64,000 nucleotides of DNA from Bacillus_BA fengqiuensis (GTDB taxonomy: Bacteria > Bacillota > Bacilli > Bacillales > Bacillaceae_H), in the NCBI GenBank assembly GCA_030813035.1, contig JAUSTV010000005.1. One strand, 5' to 3'. Made by a program: the position numbers and the translations under genes. Below the pieces are notes generated by a model. The model searched no databases. It was not told the DNA's origin and was given only the letters and a program-made list of their open reading frames with translations. This document shows positions 39,842 through 47,660 of this stretch, in pieces (position 1 is the first letter of the stretch; every line of letters starts with the position of its first letter).

Positions 39842-41035
39842 TTAATAATCATACTTCTTTCTTGTCATCATTACTAACAATATCGCTGGCACCGTACACA
39901 CAATCATCGCTAAAAAAGAGAGCGTTGGGGAAACTTCATATAAAAGTCCTCCTGCCAGTGTTAAAACAGCCGTACTCAAGCCCATAGCGAGAGCCGAATA
40001 CATTCCTTGCGCGTTTGGAATTTGCTGTTTTGGCAAATTTCTAGTGATATAAAGAATAAATGCATAATGAGCTACTCCAAACGATAGCGCATGCAAGCTT
40101 TGTGATAACATGAACATCCATACATTTGGAAACAAAAATACAAGCAACCAGCGTAACGTCGATCCTGACGCTGCTAGTAATAATAAGGACGAAGGCTGCC
40201 ATTTCTTAAACAAGTGATCAGCCTTCAAAAAATAAAGAATTTCAAACATAACGGCAATATTAATGATCATTCCGATATAATATTTCTTCACACCTAAATC
40301 CTGCAAATAAATATACCCATAATTATAGTAGGAAGCGTGTGCCCCTTGCAGTAAAACGACGATCAGTAACACGATTGGGAAACTTTTAACCTGCCATAAC
40401 CCCCGCATCGAAAGGGACTCTTTACGATCCTTCGCTGTCGGTTTCACTAACAGGACAGCGGGTGCCGGTAGTAAGCACATAAGCAGCAGGAAACAAAGCC
40501 CCGCTATCATACTCCCTAAAATCGCCTGCTCTCCGAAATAGCCTGTTATCATACTAATGATAAGCACTGAAACCACAAAGCCAATAGAGCCATACGAACG
40601 GCTTTTCCCGTAATGGACGTCCCCTTGCTGTACTAAAGCACCCGCTGTCGTTTCAAGAGCAGGAAGCAGAGCGGGAAAAATGATACTAAACAGCATGGTC
40701 ACAACAAAAAGTGCGGCAAATGACGAAGAAGGTATATAAAGTATCGTCGCCGCAAGTGAACCAGCTGTCAAAACGAGAATAACCGTATGACTGCTCCAAT
40801 ACTTAGATACCAGCGGAAAAGCAAATAGCGATGATGCCCCCCGTGCTAATAATCCAAACCCCATAATGATACTCGCTTCCGTGACACTCAATCCTTTTGC
40901 CTGCACGAGCCAGCCCGTCCAATAAGGTAAAAAGATACCCCAGGTCATAAAGAACACAAAAAAATTCTGTGACATCCAGCGTTGATGATTCATGATTGAT
41001 CCCTTTGTATCAAAGGCTGCTTGATGATGATTCAT
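39842..41035 (-). CDS. MFS transporter (HcaT/phenylpropionate-permease-like)
   Basis: 397 residues, 12 membrane helices, of the MFS_1-like group. The first loop is WGIFLPYWTGWLVQAKGLSV. The motif GDVHYGKSRSYGSIGFVVSV is typical of HcaT/PPP-type permeases. Two in-frame starts exist because a ~21-bp segment containing the ATG is duplicated: 41035 (GGAGGG before it) and 40993 (AAGGG before it). I use the first. It is divergent from a Crp/Fnr regulator with a perfect palindrome between them. The substrate is unknown. Confidence 0.87.
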   Translation of the reverse strand: MNHHQAAFDTKGSIMNHQRWMSQNFFVFFMTWGIFLPYWTGWLVQAKGLSVTEASIIMGFGLLARGASSLFAFPLVSKYWSSHTVILVLTAGSLAATILYIPSSSFAALFVVTMLFSIIFPALLPALETTAGALVQQGDVHYGKSRSYGSIGFVVSVLIISMITGYFGEQAILGSMIAGLCFLLLMCLLPAPAVLLVKPTAKDRKESLSMRGLWQVKSFPIVLLIVVLLQGAHASYYNYGYIYLQDLGVKKYYIGMIINIAVMFEILYFLKADHLFKKWQPSSLLLLAASGSTLRWLLVFLFPNVWMFMLSQSLHALSFGVAHYAFILYITRNLPKQQIPNAQGMYSALAMGLSTAVLTLAGGLLYEVSPTLSFLAMIVCTVPAILLVMMTRKKYDY

Positions 41036-41084
41036 GATTGATCCCTCCGTATTTATTGCATCATAGCACGTAAATACATACAAT

Positions 41085-41104
41085 AATATGAGATATCTCA
41101 TATT
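41085..41104. promoter_or_regulatory. Perfect 20-bp palindromic operator
   Basis: AATATGAGATATCTCATATT lies in the short divergent gap between the MFS and Crp/Fnr genes, 19 bp before the regulator start. It is a likely site for that dimeric regulator. Confidence 0.65.
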
Positions 41105-41122
41105 TTTTAACTGGAGGAACAC

Positions 41123-41785
41123 ATGCAGTTTTTAGCCGAACCTATGCGCACTTCCTATATCGAAAAATACCCTATTCAATCCCTCTTCTCCTTTCCGATT
41201 GCCCCGTATATCCAAGTTTGCCAGTTTGAACAAGGTGAATTTATCTTCAAGGAAGGCTCCTATCCTGAGTATATGTACTATCTCGTCGAGGGAAAGGCAA
41301 AACTATATGCTACACAAAAAAATGGCAAAGTATCGCTCATCAGTTTTTTACATGCGCCAACCTTCATGGGTGAAATTGAACTGTTAAATGCGGAACGTTA
41401 TTCCAAAGGTATCCAAACTGCCACAAGAGTAATTTGTCTTGCCATTCCCATTCATGCCTGTAAAGATAAACTATTAACAGATGCTACTTTTTTAAAATAT
41501 TTATGTATCTTTTTAAGTAAAAAGGCGACTATGTTCTCAGCCATGTATGCCCAAAATCAAGCATATCCGCTTGTGAATCGTCTTGCCGCCTTTATACTTT
41601 TATCAGCCGATCATGATTTTTATAAAGAAAAACACACGGAAGTGTGCGAATACTTAGGCGTCTCCTATCGCCATCTCCTTCACGTATTCGCACAATTATG
41701 TGAGGCAAACATCATTGAAAAACAGTCACGGGGCTACATGATTCGAAACAAAGAACGCCTGCAAGAATTGGCCAAAGAGGTTTAG
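41123..41785 (+). CDS. Crp/Fnr-family regulator, YeiL-like
   Basis: 220 residues. The N-terminal cyclic-nucleotide-binding-like barrel (~20-130) reads FEQGEFIFKEGSYPEYMYYL and VEGKAKLYA...GEIELLN. The C-terminal winged helix (~150-215) has EVCEYLGVSYRHLLHVFAQL. The cysteine ligands of FNR are not in place, and the shape is close to YeiL. CTGGAGGAAC precedes the ATG. It probably controls the divergent MFS gene and itself through the palindrome between them. Confidence 0.87.
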   Translation: MQFLAEPMRTSYIEKYPIQSLFSFPIAPYIQVCQFEQGEFIFKEGSYPEYMYYLVEGKAKLYATQKNGKVSLISFLHAPTFMGEIELLNAERYSKGIQTATRVICLAIPIHACKDKLLTDATFLKYLCIFLSKKATMFSAMYAQNQAYPLVNRLAAFILLSADHDFYKEKHTEVCEYLGVSYRHLLHVFAQLCEANIIEKQSRGYMIRNKERLQELAKEV

Positions 41786-41932
41786 AAGTCAAAAGAATGT
41801 TATCTCGGCCTTGTTGTGACATTATCTTCTGTTCAATACTAGATAATGTATATCTACCTCCCAAAATAATTTGTCTAAAGTTTTATTAAGTACTTTGGCA
41901 ATTTGTTTATCTAGGTAAAATCTTTCACAACT

Positions 41933-41959
41933 AAAAAAGAGGCTATTCTATAAGCCTCT
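41933..41959 (-). terminator. Terminator after the 6-phospho-beta-glucosidase gene
   Basis: AGAGGCT/AGCCTCT (41938-41944 with 41953-41959) is followed on the minus strand by six T. A second, larger imperfect stem (AAGAGG-CCCGTCA with TGACGGG...CCTCTT, 41987-42045) precedes it. Confidence 0.7.
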
Positions 41960-42072
41960 AATAAACCCCAAAAAACTGATTTTACCAAGAGGCCCGTCAC
42001 ATAACCCCTTTGTTTTACTAAGTTTGCATGACGGGGCATCCTCTTAATAAAAGTATTAGCATTACATCAACT

Positions 42073-43509
42073 TTATAATTTTTCCCCATTTGTTGCGATA
42101 ACGTCTTTATACCAGACGAAGGACTTTTTCTTTTTGCGCTCCAATGTGCCACTGCCATCATCATGTTTGTCTACATAGATGAAACCATATCTCTTAGACA
42201 TTTCTCCTGTTGACATACTTACCAAGTCAATACATCCCCAAGGAGTGTAGCCCATCAGTTCAACACCATCTTCAATGGCTTCTCCCATGGCTTTGATGTG
42301 TTCGCGCAAGTAATCAATGCGATAATCATCATTGATAGAACCATCTGATTCTACTTTGTCCTTTGCTCCTAATCCGTTTTCTACAATAAACAATGGGATT
42401 CGATATCGATCATACATCTCATTCAAAGCGATACGCAGACCAACTGGATCAATTGCCCATCCCCAGTCCGACTCTTTAAGGAATGGATTCTTCACTCCTC
42501 CTAAAATATTTCCTTGACCCATCTCTTCGGGCTTTTTATCGGGCTTTTCTGTACGAGACATGTAATAGCTAAAGCTAAAGTAGTCAACGGTGTTTTCTTT
42601 GATGAGTTCCAAATCACCTTCTTGGATTTCCAACTGAATGTTATGCTCTTTAAAATAGCGTTTAATAAAGGCTGGATATTCGCCGCGTACTTGAACATCA
42701 CCGCAGAAATAGTTAAAAAGTTGAGATTCTTTCAACGCATACATCACATTTTCAGGATGGCAGTCATATGGATAAACGGGCGCATATAGAACCATACAGC
42801 CAATTTTGGCATCCGGCATCATTTCATGACATAACTTTACTGCTGTGCTGCTTGCAACAAACTGATGGTGGTATGCCTGAAAGGTTGGTTGGTACTTATC
42901 TGATTCCTCCTGAATGGCAAATCCAAGACCCATGATAGGAAATTCTAAACCACTGTTGATTTCATTGAACGTCATCCAATACTTCACTTTCCCTTTATAC
43001 CGATTAAAAATCGCTCTTACATATCTCTCAAAGAAGGTGACAACCTCGCGGCTTCTCCAACCGCCGTATTCTTTTACAAGATTTACGGGCATTTCATAAT
43101 GGGATATGGTCACAACAGGTTCAATCCCGTATTTATGCAGTTCATCAAATACTCGGTCGTAGAAAGCCAGACCCTCTTCATTAGGCTTCAATTCGGTACC
43201 TTTAGGGAAAATACGTGTCCAAGCAATAGACATGCGAAAGACCTTAAATCCCATTTCCGCAAATAACGCAATATCTTCTTTATAACGATGATAGAAGTCT
43301 ATCGCTTCATGATTCGGATAGCTATATTTCTCTTTATTAACTTCAAAATTAAAGCCAGGTTCAAGCAAAATTTTCAATCGACCTTTTCCTCCAGGGAGAA
43401 CATCAGCGATGTTTAAACCCTTGTTTCCTTCATGGAAGCCACCTTCTATTTGGTTGGCTGCTGTAGCTCCTCCCCATAAGAAGCCTTCAGGAAATTGATA
43501 TTTTTTCAT
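42073..43509 (-). CDS. 6-phospho-beta-glucosidase (glycoside hydrolase family 1)
   Basis: A 478-residue GH1 barrel. The N-terminal signature is FPEGFLWGGATAANQIEGG. The acid/base Glu lies in YWMTFNEINSG and the nucleophile Glu in PLFIVENGLGAKD. The C-terminal GCIDLVSMSTGEMSKRYGFI is that of the phospho-glycosidase subgroup, whose Ser/Lys bind the phosphate. It splits phosphorylated beta-glucosides brought in by a PTS. The start at 43509 follows GGGAGG. No PTS gene is adjacent. A divergent RpiR regulator is next to it. Confidence 0.92.
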   Translation of the reverse strand: MKKYQFPEGFLWGGATAANQIEGGFHEGNKGLNIADVLPGGKGRLKILLEPGFNFEVNKEKYSYPNHEAIDFYHRYKEDIALFAEMGFKVFRMSIAWTRIFPKGTELKPNEEGLAFYDRVFDELHKYGIEPVVTISHYEMPVNLVKEYGGWRSREVVTFFERYVRAIFNRYKGKVKYWMTFNEINSGLEFPIMGLGFAIQEESDKYQPTFQAYHHQFVASSTAVKLCHEMMPDAKIGCMVLYAPVYPYDCHPENVMYALKESQLFNYFCGDVQVRGEYPAFIKRYFKEHNIQLEIQEGDLELIKENTVDYFSFSYYMSRTEKPDKKPEEMGQGNILGGVKNPFLKESDWGWAIDPVGLRIALNEMYDRYRIPLFIVENGLGAKDKVESDGSINDDYRIDYLREHIKAMGEAIEDGVELMGYTPWGCIDLVSMSTGEMSKRYGFIYVDKHDDGSGTLERKKKKSFVWYKDVIATNGEKL

Positions 43510-43784
43510 TGGATTACCTCCCGATATTTTTTCTATAGTAATTAGTATTTGTTTGTTGTTTAAATTTACAGCTTTCTCTTCTTTATAAAAAAGGAAAATG
43601 ACTACAAAGGAATCATAACTACACTTAACAAGATAGTAAATAAGTGAAGAGTATCTAGTTTTTAATAACAAAGGAAGTCATTTGTTACATAAAAGTAACA
43701 CTGTGTGTCCCACGGAATAAGTGTGTTAAAATGAGGTTACCGAATTTTCTAAATCGATCTATATAAAAGGAGAGTCCTATATAC

Positions 43785-44510
43785 ATGTTTTCACACGACA
43801 TAATCGCTTCTTTCAATGAGTTAGAAACGTCTTTATACAATTACATCATTCAAAACAGTGAGAAAGTCGCTTATATGCGAATTCGTGAACTAGCGGATGA
43901 AACCCATGTATCAACAGCGACCATTTTACGTTTTTGTAGAAAGCTCAACTGTGAGGGTTTTTCCGAATTTAAAGTGAAGCTTAAAATGCATTTAGAAGAG
44001 AATAAAAAGACGATCATTAAAAGCTCTCAACATTCCGTAGTAGAGTTTTTTGAGCGGACATTAAAAGGTGATATAGAAGAAAAGATTAGAAAGGCTGCAA
44101 GTCTAGTTGCCAAAGCAGATAATGTGATTTTTATCGGGATCGGAAGCTCAGGCATCCTTGCTGAATATGGTGCGAGATATTTCTCGAGCTTAGGTAAATT
44201 TTCGATGTATATTAAAGATCCTCACTTTCCGATTCACTCCAAACTCATGTTTAATAGCGTAACAATCGCTTTATCTGTCTCAGGGGAAAACAACTTTACT
44301 GTCACCCATCTTCATCAACTTAAACAAGAAGGAAGTAAAATTATTAGTATTACAAACAATAAACTCTCAACCATCGCAAAAATCTCGGATATAAATATTC
44401 CGTATTATGTAACCGAGGAATTTTTTGAAGAAGCTAATATTACTACACAAGTACCTGTTGTTTATATTCTAGAATCTATGGCTCGTGAAATATATAAACT
44501 TAATCAATAA
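43785..44510 (+). CDS. MurR/RpiR-family regulator
   Basis: 241 residues. The N-terminal HTH_6 domain is YMRIRELADETHVSTATILR. A C-terminal SIS sugar-phosphate domain follows (VIFIGIGSSGILAEYGARYF, IALSVSGENNFTV). It should bind a sugar phosphate and control the divergent 6-phospho-beta-glucosidase gene. The 275-bp gap between them holds both promoters; AAAGGAGAG precedes this start. Confidence 0.9.
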   Translation: MFSHDIIASFNELETSLYNYIIQNSEKVAYMRIRELADETHVSTATILRFCRKLNCEGFSEFKVKLKMHLEENKKTIIKSSQHSVVEFFERTLKGDIEEKIRKAASLVAKADNVIFIGIGSSGILAEYGARYFSSLGKFSMYIKDPHFPIHSKLMFNSVTIALSVSGENNFTVTHLHQLKQEGSKIISITNNKLSTIAKISDINIPYYVTEEFFEEANITTQVPVVYILESMAREIYKLNQ

Positions 44511-44572
44511 ACAGATATTCCGAATAAAACAAACGCTTATTTCGAAAATTGAAGGGAGAAGTAAAATTCCCT

Positions 44573-44603
44573 AAAAAAATCCCTCCAACAATTCGTTGGA
44601 AGG
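44573..44603 (-). terminator. Terminator of the PspA/LiaH gene
   Basis: CCTTCCAAC and GTTGGAGGG pair on the minus strand around AATT, with ATTTTTTT after. Confidence 0.7.
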
Positions 44604-44682
44604 CTAAATAGGTTATATTTTGGAATGTTGAAGGTTACATTTACTTTCATGGTTGCATGTATGATGAATAGTTATGGTTCGA

Positions 44683-45324
44683 TTAAGAAATAGAACGTGC
44701 TTCTTGCTTACTCAATTCCTTTTCCAATTGGGCAATCCGTCCATCAATGGTATTGCGGTGGTAAGAGGAATTGACTTGATGTTCAAGACGGTCTAAATAT
44801 GACTCCATTTCCTCAAAGCGAGTGACTGATTTAGTAGAATAATTTGTATCCAGCACTTGATTCATGCGGTGGTGGGCACGTGCGACATTCTCGCGCCCCA
44901 TTAGTTCCATCCGTTTAATATGCATATCTTTCAGTTTATGTTTCATTTCTTCGTATTTTTGCTCCAGCTCATCTAGCTGCTGCGTTGCTTTTTGAAGCGA
45001 TTCATTTAATTTGGCTGCACGCTCTTCGTATTGTTCCTGCTCATTCAGCGCAAACTGATGCAGTTCGCTTTCTCCCGCTTGTGAAGCGATGTCGGCTTGA
45101 TGTTTGCGTTTCGCGGCCATTTCGCTTGCGTGACGATATTCACGTGTGAATTCCTCTTTCAATAAGTATTGACGTTCCACGAGCTTTCGTACTTTTTCCG
45201 TTTCGTGCTCACATTGACGTAAATATTGATTTAATAGAGCAATCGGATTTTTTTGTTCTTTTTGATCTAATAGTTCATGAAAATCAGCAGCTACTGCGTT
45301 TTTAATGCGTGTAAATAGATTCAT
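44683..45324 (-). CDS. PspA/IM30-family protein, LiaH-like
   Basis: A 213-residue protein, coiled coil almost from end to end (hairpin of long helices, LDELEQKYEEMKHKLKDMHI and neighbours), with the PspA start MNLFTRIKNAVAADFHELLD. Members form membrane-protecting oligomers under cell-envelope stress. In B. subtilis LiaH pairs with the membrane protein LiaI. Here the LiaI-like gene lies upstream on the same strand but is separated by a 142-bp repeat. AAGGAGAGAAGG precedes the start. Confidence 0.88.
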   Translation of the reverse strand: MNLFTRIKNAVAADFHELLDQKEQKNPIALLNQYLRQCEHETEKVRKLVERQYLLKEEFTREYRHASEMAAKRKHQADIASQAGESELHQFALNEQEQYEERAAKLNESLQKATQQLDELEQKYEEMKHKLKDMHIKRMELMGRENVARAHHRMNQVLDTNYSTKSVTRFEEMESYLDRLEHQVNSSYHRNTIDGRIAQLEKELSKQEARSIS

Positions 45325-45351
45325 TTTTCCTTCTCTCCTTTATTAGATGTT

Positions 45352-45493
45352 GTTCAAAAAGTCCGGGAAAAATGACGGTCGAATTTCGGCGTCAGCTTGC
45401 CTCTCCGCTACTCACGTATTAGCAGCATACGCTCCGTTGCTCGAGACGGCGCTTCCTTGAACTTCTCCGTCCTTTTTGTCCTCCTTTTTGAAC
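45352..45493. repeat. 142-bp palindromic repeat element with GTTCAAAAAG ends
   Basis: Terminal inverted repeats GTTCAAAAA/TTTTTGAAC flank an imperfectly palindromic, GC-richer core (TCCGTTGCTCGAGACGGCG and similar). It resembles the mobile hairpin repeats found in several Bacillus genomes. It sits between the liaI-like and liaH-like genes. Confidence 0.6.
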
Positions 45494-45503
45494 TTACTAT
45501 TAA

Positions 45504-45848
45504 TTAATTTCGTTTCAATTCCGCCCATTGTTTTTCAAAGTTTACAAACGGATCAGATTCTTCTTTTACAAGTTCTTTGTTTTCATTCCATTTCTTATAA
45601 ATGACATATAACACATAAGCTGCGACAAATCCTAAAATCGCTGGAACATTGGAAACGGACGCCATAAGGGCAATGATCCCGATGCCTGCCCATAACACTT
45701 TGCGAAAAGTCGTTTCTGCCTTTAAAAACTGTTTGGCTGTGAAATACAGAACAGCTAAACCGATTGCCAGCGCAATCATTGGAGCCAGGTTGGCGAATAA
45801 GACAACAGCCGCTATTCCTCCCATTAAAAGCAATCCAAATTTTTTCAT
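45504..45848 (-). CDS. LiaI-like membrane protein
   Basis: 114 residues with four hydrophobic segments (FGLLLMGGIAAVVLFANLAP, MIALAIGLAVLYFTAKQFL, VLWAGIGIIALMASV, ILGFVAAYVLYVIY) and a charged tail ending FEKQWAELKRN. Small proteins of this type anchor PspA/LiaH to the membrane. AAAGGAGG gives a strong start. It is the first gene of a likely liaI-liaH unit. Confidence 0.75.
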   Translation of the reverse strand: MKKFGLLLMGGIAAVVLFANLAPMIALAIGLAVLYFTAKQFLKAETTFRKVLWAGIGIIALMASVSNVPAILGFVAAYVLYVIYKKWNENKELVKEESDPFVNFEKQWAELKRN

Positions 45849-46012
45849 TCTCTTTTTCCTCCTTTCGTCTTTCCTATGTCTCTATCCTACCTAGATTTCA
45901 AAGAAGCTATAACGAGCCAGAGCTTTATTTTCATCTAAGACCTGAGGCGTATAGGTACACAGGACTCTAGAAAAGCGGAGCAAGCTCAATTAGTCCCATA
46001 GAGAGTTAAACA

Positions 46013-46060
46013 AATAAAAAAGGCGCTTCAACAAGGAAAAACCTTTCTGTTGAAACGCCC
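46013..46060 (-). terminator. Terminator of the YczE gene
   Basis: GGCGTTTCAACA and TGTTGAAGCGCC (one bulge) with AGG/CCT in the loop. On the minus strand TTTTTTATTTGTTT follows. Confidence 0.85.
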
Positions 46061-46091
46061 CGAAGGATATATCGATTTAATATTTACACCA

Positions 46092-46724
46092 TTAGATTGT
46101 GACAGAGTTTTGTTTTTCTTCCAATAAAGCCTGTAAAAATGCTTTGCATTGCGGCAGCGACACTCCAATCATCGGACCTAAGAAGAAAGCGATAAAAATG
46201 GTCCCGATTCCAACGGGTCCCCCTAATAGCCAGCCAAATAAAAACACGATGATTTCGGTTCCGTTTCGTACCCATTTAACGCTCCATCCCGTTTTTTCGA
46301 CGATGATTAACATCAATCCATCTCGGGGACCGGCTCCTAAACCTGGAGCAACATAAAGACCGATTCCGTAGCCAATCACGATGACTCCTATGATGAAAGC
46401 CGCCGTTTTGGTCCACATGCTTTCAGGATCGGGCAGAACGTAATTAAAAAAGTCAATGAATCCTCCCAGTAGAAGCATATTCAATACCGCTCCTATTTTA
46501 GGCAGTGATTTCGTTACAAGCGATGTAATCAACAATATGATAAACCCGGCGATGATGGCCCATGTTCCAATTGTCAGTCCAAACTTCAAGAACAGCCCAT
46601 AATGGAATACATCCCACGGCCCGATGCCAAGGTCTTTCCCTTTAATGGTCAACGCAACTCCAAAAGCCAATACAATAAGTCCTAAAATAAAAAAAGACCA
46701 ACGAATGATGGTTTCTCTCTTCAT
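46092..46724 (-). CDS. YczE-family membrane protein
   Basis: 210 residues with five or six membrane helices, the start WSFFILGLIVLAFGVALTIK and the repeats GIGPWDVFHYGL and GLGAGPRDGLMLII that mark the YczE group, distantly related to YitT. In B. subtilis YczE is linked to bacillaene-type metabolite production by an unknown mechanism. It is monocistronic with its own terminator. No specific role can be read here. Confidence 0.85.
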   Translation of the reverse strand: MKRETIIRWSFFILGLIVLAFGVALTIKGKDLGIGPWDVFHYGLFLKFGLTIGTWAIIAGFIILLITSLVTKSLPKIGAVLNMLLLGGFIDFFNYVLPDPESMWTKTAAFIIGVIVIGYGIGLYVAPGLGAGPRDGLMLIIVEKTGWSVKWVRNGTEIIVFLFGWLLGGPVGIGTIFIAFFLGPMIGVSLPQCKAFLQALLEEKQNSVTI

Positions 46725-47151
46725 CGTGATTCCCTTCTTTCACGTTTAAAAAATTATCCTTGAATACTATACCATATAAACCATCATAGAGTCAGAGATT
46801 CATCTCTATTTTAAAAGTGAATGGTTTCCATAGGCTTCATCATCCTTTTACCTTTCAACAGGAGTAATACAGTTTCGCTTCGAGTATCTTGTTTTAGTAC
46901 CATTTATTTCCTTCCGTCCGCAAATATCATGATTTATCTAAAAATGATGACAAAAACACGCTTGTATTATATAATAACTAACAATAAATAATAACTGTTA
47001 TAAAACAGAAACAAACGAGGACTCCGAGTTTGTTTGTAAGCGCTTCACAATTTCACCTTAACTTTTTCTACGCATTGTGAGAAGTATTCAGCCCGGCTAA
47101 GACTACATCTTCTTTTCAAACAATTAGATGAAATTTAGAGGAGGGTTATGT
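46725..47151. other. Gene-free stretch with a poor cre-like site
   Basis: 427 bp of A/T-rich DNA between divergent genes. TGTAAGCGCTTCAC at 47035-47048 keeps the first half of a cre site only. CAAAC and GTTTG arms flank GAGGACTCCGA just before it. The segment must contain the yczE and yhfH-like promoters, but no clear -35/-10 pair was found. Confidence 0.35.
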
Positions 47152-47313
47152 ATGAGTACAAAAATGGAAACTAAACGGACAGCCCCTAACTATCTTGAAT
47201 TTTATAAAAATCTACCGCCGAAAAGTTGTGTTAATTGCGGCTATATCATGATCGAACAGCATGAATCCTACTCGACTAAATGTGAACATTGCTTAAGTAA
47301 AGGCCATGAATAG
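47152..47313 (+). CDS. YhfH-family small zinc-ribbon protein
   Basis: A 53-residue protein. The core LEFYKNLPPKSCVNCGYIMI and KCEHCLS matches YhfH (FYRNLPPK.C..CG...C..C). Two CxxC pairs probably bind zinc. The start at 47152 is chosen from GAGGAGGG six bases upstream; the frame opens earlier at 47128 without a binding site. A second small gene follows after 23 bp. The role of YhfH is unknown. Confidence 0.8.
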   Translation: MSTKMETKRTAPNYLEFYKNLPPKSCVNCGYIMIEQHESYSTKCEHCLSKGHE

Positions 47314-47336
47314 GAGAAAAATAGGAGGCGATTAAT

Positions 47337-47522
47337 ATGTCAAATTTAATTCTCAAGCACTACTTTCTCGAAGAAATTGAGAGAATTAGAATTGAAGATG
47401 TGTTATCGAGTTGTCACTCAGAAATGGAAGATGATTTCTTGGAATTGGACGACTGTGAAATCCTTGATTTATATCACAAATATGTGAAGGATCCTTCTCT
47501 TGTTGAGTATAGACAGTTCTGA
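47337..47522 (+). CDS. Small acidic hypothetical protein
   Basis: A 61-residue, strongly acidic, probably all-helical protein (LEEIERIRIEDVLSSC, EDDFLELDDCEILDLYHKYV) that I do not recognise. TAGGAGGCG stands at good spacing before the ATG, so it is likely expressed, in one transcript with the YhfH-like gene. It could be a regulatory peptide or adaptor. Two cysteines are present but no CxxC. Confidence 0.6.
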   Translation: MSNLILKHYFLEEIERIRIEDVLSSCHSEMEDDFLELDDCEILDLYHKYVKDPSLVEYRQF

Positions 47523-47603
47523 TGGTTTATGATTCTTTAAGAGTTTAGTGTCTTAACATTCTTTTATATCGTGTTTTTATCTTACCGCTAGGCTTAGCGT
47601 ACC

Positions 47604-47646
47604 AAAAAAAGGAGGAATGCACATTTCTGTACATTCCTCCTTTTTA
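47604..47646. terminator. Bidirectional terminator
   Basis: AAAAAGGAGGAATG pairs with CATTCCTCCTTTTT, with ACA/TGT stacked inside the loop. It serves the pepF gene (minus) and perhaps the small + strand genes. Confidence 0.88.
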
Positions 47647-47660
47647 TTTATATTTAGTTT

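Noticed and set aside
47035..47048. Catabolite control of the YhfH-like gene by a cre site
   Set aside because: Only the left half of the cre pattern is present; the right half deviates at several fixed positions.
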